Shown: one piece after another, positions 60,692 through 64,000 of the stretch
Position numbering within the stretch: position 1 is the stretch's first letter
Layout of the letters: each line of letters begins with the position of its first letter
Source: Dryomyza anilis
Taxonomy: Eukaryota; Arthropoda; Insecta; Diptera; Dryomyzidae
Length of the DNA: 64,000 nt
NCBI GenBank assembly: GCA_951804985.1
Contig: OX638135.1
Location: 37,255,024-37,319,023 of the forward strand
Direction: 5' to 3'
The notes under the pieces: generated by a model
Told to the model about the DNA's origin: nothing
Databases searched by the model: none
Seen by the model: the letters and a program-made list of their open reading frames with translations, nothing else
Made by a program: the position numbers and the translations under genes

Positions 60692-61738
60692 AAGAGATAT
60701 TAGCGGTATACCATGGTGGATCTAGTGGTGGTCATTTGGCCATTAATAAAACGGTCGAGAAGGTAAAGAAACGTTTTTATTGGATTGGGTGCCAATAGTC
60801 AGTCGCCGATTGGATTCGCAGTTGCCCGCAATGTGTACCAGCAAAAGGACCAACAGTCAGAAGTCGCGGCAGGATGTATCAGTACAACGTGGGAGCACCA
60901 TTCGAGGGTATTGCCATGGATGTCGCCGGGCCGTTTCCAATCAGTGATGCGGGGAATAAGTATGTGCTTGTCGTCATTGACTACTTCAGCAAGTGGCCTG
61001 AAGTGTATCCCATGCCGAATCAAGAAGCCACAACAGTTGCGGATGCATTATTAAGCCGTTTTGAAGTACCGTTGGAATTGCATTCAGATCAAGGAAGAAA
61101 TTTTGAGTTTGCTGTATTTAAAGAAGTATGCAAAGTCCTCAACATACACAAAACACGAACAACGCCTTTGCAGCCGCAATCAGACGGCATGGTGGAGAGA
61201 TTCAATCTGTCTTTGGAAGAGTATCTCAGAAAAGTGGTTGATAAAAATCAAAAAGATTGGGATACACACATACCACTATTCCTCATGGCTTATCGAACGG
61301 CGATTCATGATACCACAGCAGCTTCACCATCTAAAATTGTTTTTGGAACAGACTTAAGATTACCTGCGGATTTAAAGTCCGAGTCCTTCAAACGGAATTT
61401 CTGTACACAATAATGTTTTCAGAAAAAGTGAAGAAATGAACGAAGTGCATCAGTTTGTAAGACAGCGTACACAATTTGCGAGTGATAAGATGAAGGCCAG
61501 ATACGACTTGCGCACAAATTCAGAGGGATTTACGGAAGGACAACTTGTTTTGCTCTATAATCCACAAAGAAAGAAAGGCTTATCCCCTAAGTTACAAACA
61601 CACTGGGAAGGACCATACAAGATAATTAAAAGAATTAACGATGTCGTGTATCGGATTCGGAATAATGCAGGCGTTAGAAGAAAAATGAAAGTGGTACATT
61701 TAGAAAGGTCGGCGCCGTATAGAGAGAGAGAGGATTAA
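60692..61738 (+). pseudogene. pol: Integrase domain of pol (HHCC, DDE, GPY/F), broken
   Basis: The HHCC finger is seen as YHGGSSGGHLAINKT and CPQC, with a TAG between (near 60799). The core frame 60874-61413 has the full triad: Asp16 (IAMDVAGPF), Asp72 (LHSDQGRNF) and Glu108 (DGMVERFNL), the last two separated by 35 residues. A frameshift near 61410 precedes the C-terminal frame 61436-61738, which carries a GPY/F module (WEGPYKIIKRINDVVYRI) and ends close to the polypurine tract. The enzyme would insert the cDNA; catalytic residues are kept but the frame is cut. Confidence 0.88.
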
Positions 61739-61762
61739 CATCTGTTCGGGACGAACAGATTT

Positions 61763-61775
61763 AGAAGAAGGGCAG
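61763..61775 (+). other. Polypurine tract
   Basis: AGAAGAAGGGCAG directly before the 3' LTR, the expected plus-strand primer site. Confidence 0.7.
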
Positions 61776-62214
61776 TGTTACGAAAAGAGGTAATTTGCTC
61801 CACTGTGCAAGCAATCAACAATAATAAATGAGACGCAAGACAATTCAGCGTACTAAGCAATGTGTATGAAAGAGACGGATGATCATTCAGCGCACTATGC
61901 AATGTGCGAGAAAGAGATGGAAGATCCGCACATTAAAACACATGAGTGCTAATGAGATGCCAATAGCATGCGTCATTCACGAAACGAGTAGAAGGTTCTC
62001 GAAACAAGTCGAAGCTTGTCGAAACGTGTCGAAATGATGCCTGCAGTATATAAGGCCGCGCATCTGAGGCACTGTACTTCAGTTGTGATTTAATAGTTAA
62101 GTTAATTAATACTAGTTGAAATAATACTAGTTAAAACGTTGCGTTTTTATTTTGTACACAATCCAGCGATACGAACTCGTAGAACAGTTTTCCTTAGACT
62201 GAATTTTCGTAACA
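61776..62214 (+). repeat. 3' LTR (439 bp)
   Basis: Same ends as the 5' LTR but lacks about 100 bp corresponding to roughly 57570-57673. That removes the AATAAA and the region between TATA box and polyadenylation site. Point differences are scattered along the rest. Confidence 0.93.
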
Positions 62215-62496
62215 ATATTAACAAAAATCTGGTATAAATTAACAAATTATTTGTTGATATACGGTCAACAAGAAATATTTGTTTTATTTACAAATATATA
62301 CAATTCCCATTTTTCATTGTTATATTAACAAATGGTCTTGTTCAATTAATAAATTACTTTTGTCCTATTAACACAGTAAAATGGATAAAATTTGTTGGTT
62401 GAACAAATTTCTGTTGTTCGACGAACAAATTTATTTTGTTCTATAAACAAATTTGTTTTTTTCTATAAACAAATTTATTTTGTACTATAAACAAAT
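62215..62496. other. AT-rich stretch with short AACAAATTTATTTTGT repeats
   Basis: About three imperfect copies of TATAAACAAATTTATTTTGT lie between 62445 and 62505, in AT-rich sequence with no gene. Confidence 0.5.
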
Positions 62497-63232
62497 TTAT
62501 TTTGTTTGAAAAACATATTTTTTAAGTTCCTCCTGTGCCTTTATAATAAGGAGAAAAAATTGGGTGTCAATTTCCCTTCTTATTATAAAGTCACATGTAG
62601 ACAAAAGAAATCCGGAAGCATCTCCGGTATGGAAAAGTATATATATTCTTGATCGGCATGACCTCCTGAGTCGATTTAGCGATGTCCGTCTGTCTGTCCG
62701 TCTGTTCTTCTGTCTGTCTGTTGAAATCACGATTACAGAAAAACTAGAGCTAGAGCAATGAAACTTTAGATTTAGATTACTTATATATCTAAACTGTCTG
62801 AACAAATTGGCATGATCGGACCACTTATGTTCATATACCTCATGTAAAACATACATCTACTAGTGAATTTTACTATATACGTGCTTAGGTAAACTTTTTA
62901 GGTCAAATATATTATCATGCTTAAATACATGAAAATAATGTTTTCCGTAGAAACGACTTGTGGTCCCAAAAAAAAAAATTTAAATTCGGTACACCTACCC
63001 ATTTGTAATTATGGGTATCAAATGAATGAAAATTCTTCAACGATGGAAAGTTTGTATTTATTTTCAGGATTCGTATACCCTTTTGACCTATAACCACTTT
63101 GAATGGTAACCACACATTTGTGTAGGGTATTTATAGTCGGCTTAGACCGATTATAATTTTGATAATTCTAACTACCATAATAACACCTTCTTTAAAATTT
63201 CCCATGTGATCTAACCTTCCCAACTGGTTTAT
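62497..63232 (-). mobile_element. DINE-1/mini-me-like repeat, copy 2
   Basis: Reverse-oriented relative of 48661-49150, and longer: it keeps the segment with GAGTCGATTTAGCGATGTCC followed by a (GTCY)n tract (62687-62721). It also keeps the TATAGTCGG hairpin (about 63130-63155) and the CCTTCCCAACTGG end (63214-63227). A (GTCY)n tract plus a conserved core is the mini-me/DINE pattern of dipterans. Confidence 0.6.
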
Positions 63233-64000
63233 ATTATAATACTCTGAAACTGCATTACATTTTAATAATGCAGTGCAAACGCTAACACAGCAGAATATAA
63301 TGGAATGAATCGAAGCGTCATGACGCGTTATTTTTTTTTCTCAAAATAAACAAATAGTCCGTTCAGGCAACAAATTAGTTTTTAAGTATAACAGAGCATT
63401 ATTTAGATTTTAACATAAACCATTGTAATTTTAACAAAATGCTAAATAATAATGATTTTGTTTTATTAACAAGTACACGCTGCAAAAAAAAGGGCAGCCC
63501 CTTAAAATGGTGTATGTTCTAATGGAAACATAATAATTACTACACCCAATCAAAATAAATATTTAAACCGAAACATAAATATGTTCAAAATAGAACATGA
63601 TTTTGAATGACCTGAATAAAAATGTGTTTCCAGTGAAACATATCAGTTGTTTCAGTTCAAAAAGTAGTATGTTTGCATAGAAACAAATTTAAGTATTTTT
63701 GGAAAAAAATCCTCAAAATAAAATAAAAATAAAATATTGTTTATTTTTTAATTATTTTTATTAAAAATCTTTAAACATGCAGAGTGGAAAATTATAATAA
63801 TATAATTCATATACAAATTTTTAAATGCATAAATAAATAATTGGTTTAAAACTGCAAGTCAAGTGACAGCATCAATGAATGCACAATTGCACCAGCAGAC
63901 GCTAAACCAGACGATCCAGGCTCGCTTTATATTTGGTACAGTTACAGTTGATCTCAGTACAGCACATAGCGTAGGAGAGGAACCATGCCAAATTCTGTTT
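63233..64000. other. Unassigned sequence to the end of the window
   Basis: AT-rich, with no frame, RNA gene or repeat that I can support. Repeated short words such as GAAACATA and GTTTCA occur between 63520 and 63700, without clear periodicity. Confidence 0.4.

Larger units (their letters stand above)
57251..62214 (+). mobile_element. Ty3/gypsy LTR retrotransposon, defective
   Basis: Two related LTRs (TGTTACG...CGTAACA) flank gag and pol in the order RT, RNase H, integrase, the gypsy/Metaviridae order. The target duplication is ATAT (57247-57250 and 62215-62218). Internal losses: stops and a frameshift in gag, no zinc knuckle or protease, a changed catalytic residue in RT, a deletion in RNase H, and stops or frameshifts between RNase H and integrase. 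No envelope frame follows integrase. The internal length of about 4 kb is shorter than a complete element. Confidence 0.92.

Overview
The window is AT-rich eukaryotic repeat-dominated DNA with no intact host gene that I can recognise. It looks like an insect, probably a dipteran. Reasons: a baculovirus-F/errantivirus-type envelope relic, arthropod-style Polinton proteins, a tRNA-derived SINE, and DINE-1/mini-me-like repeats with a (GTCY)n tract and a TATAGTCGG...CCGACTATA hairpin. The species call is inference; no host gene supports it.

Layout. (1) 1-29878 is a head-to-tail macrosatellite of at least six units of 4.8-5.2 kb. Each unit holds a tRNA-Lys-like sequence, a second tRNA-like B box on the minus strand, a decayed open frame with an internal protein repeat, a (TA)n tract, a GAATTC-rich minisatellite and a 1.1-1.3 kb 15-bp G/T-rich minisatellite. 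The array ends in a tail that reads on to a (TA)n tract at about 30395. (2) About 30400-54965 is a degenerate Polinton/Maverick. A plus-strand gene split by a SINE is followed by minus-strand protease, major capsid, small virion protein, penton-like protein, a basic protein, the packaging ATPase and two unnamed genes. Next come plus-strand genes, including the integrase and a CCHC mini-protein, and then the minus-strand protein-primed DNA polymerase B. The ATPase is intact, but integrase, polymerase, protease, capsid and penton carry stops, frameshifts or deletions.

(3) The polymerase gene is split by a 12,491-bp fold-back transposon (41919-54409) with a 17-bp terminal inverted repeat and an 8-bp target duplication. 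Its long arms are inverted arrays of a 191-bp repeat, about 10 copies on the left and about 20 on the right. Its core carries a SINE, an F-like envelope pseudogene and a 2.8-kb hAT-like element (46857-49668) with its own 8-bp target duplication. That element in turn contains a DINE-like repeat. (4) 55020-56499 is an inverted partial copy of the macrosatellite unit. (5) 57251-62214 is a Ty3/gypsy LTR retrotransposon with both LTRs, a 4-bp target duplication and a gag that begins with a SAP-like domain. It is defective: gag and pol carry stops, the zinc knuckle and protease are missing, RNase H is deleted and a catalytic Asp of the RT is lost. (6) 62215-64000 holds a second DINE-like copy and otherwise unassigned AT-rich sequence.

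Read together, the window records successive invasion: Polinton, then fold-back element in its polymerase gene, then hAT in the fold-back core, then DINE-like repeat in the hAT, with SINEs landing in both the Polinton and the fold-back core.
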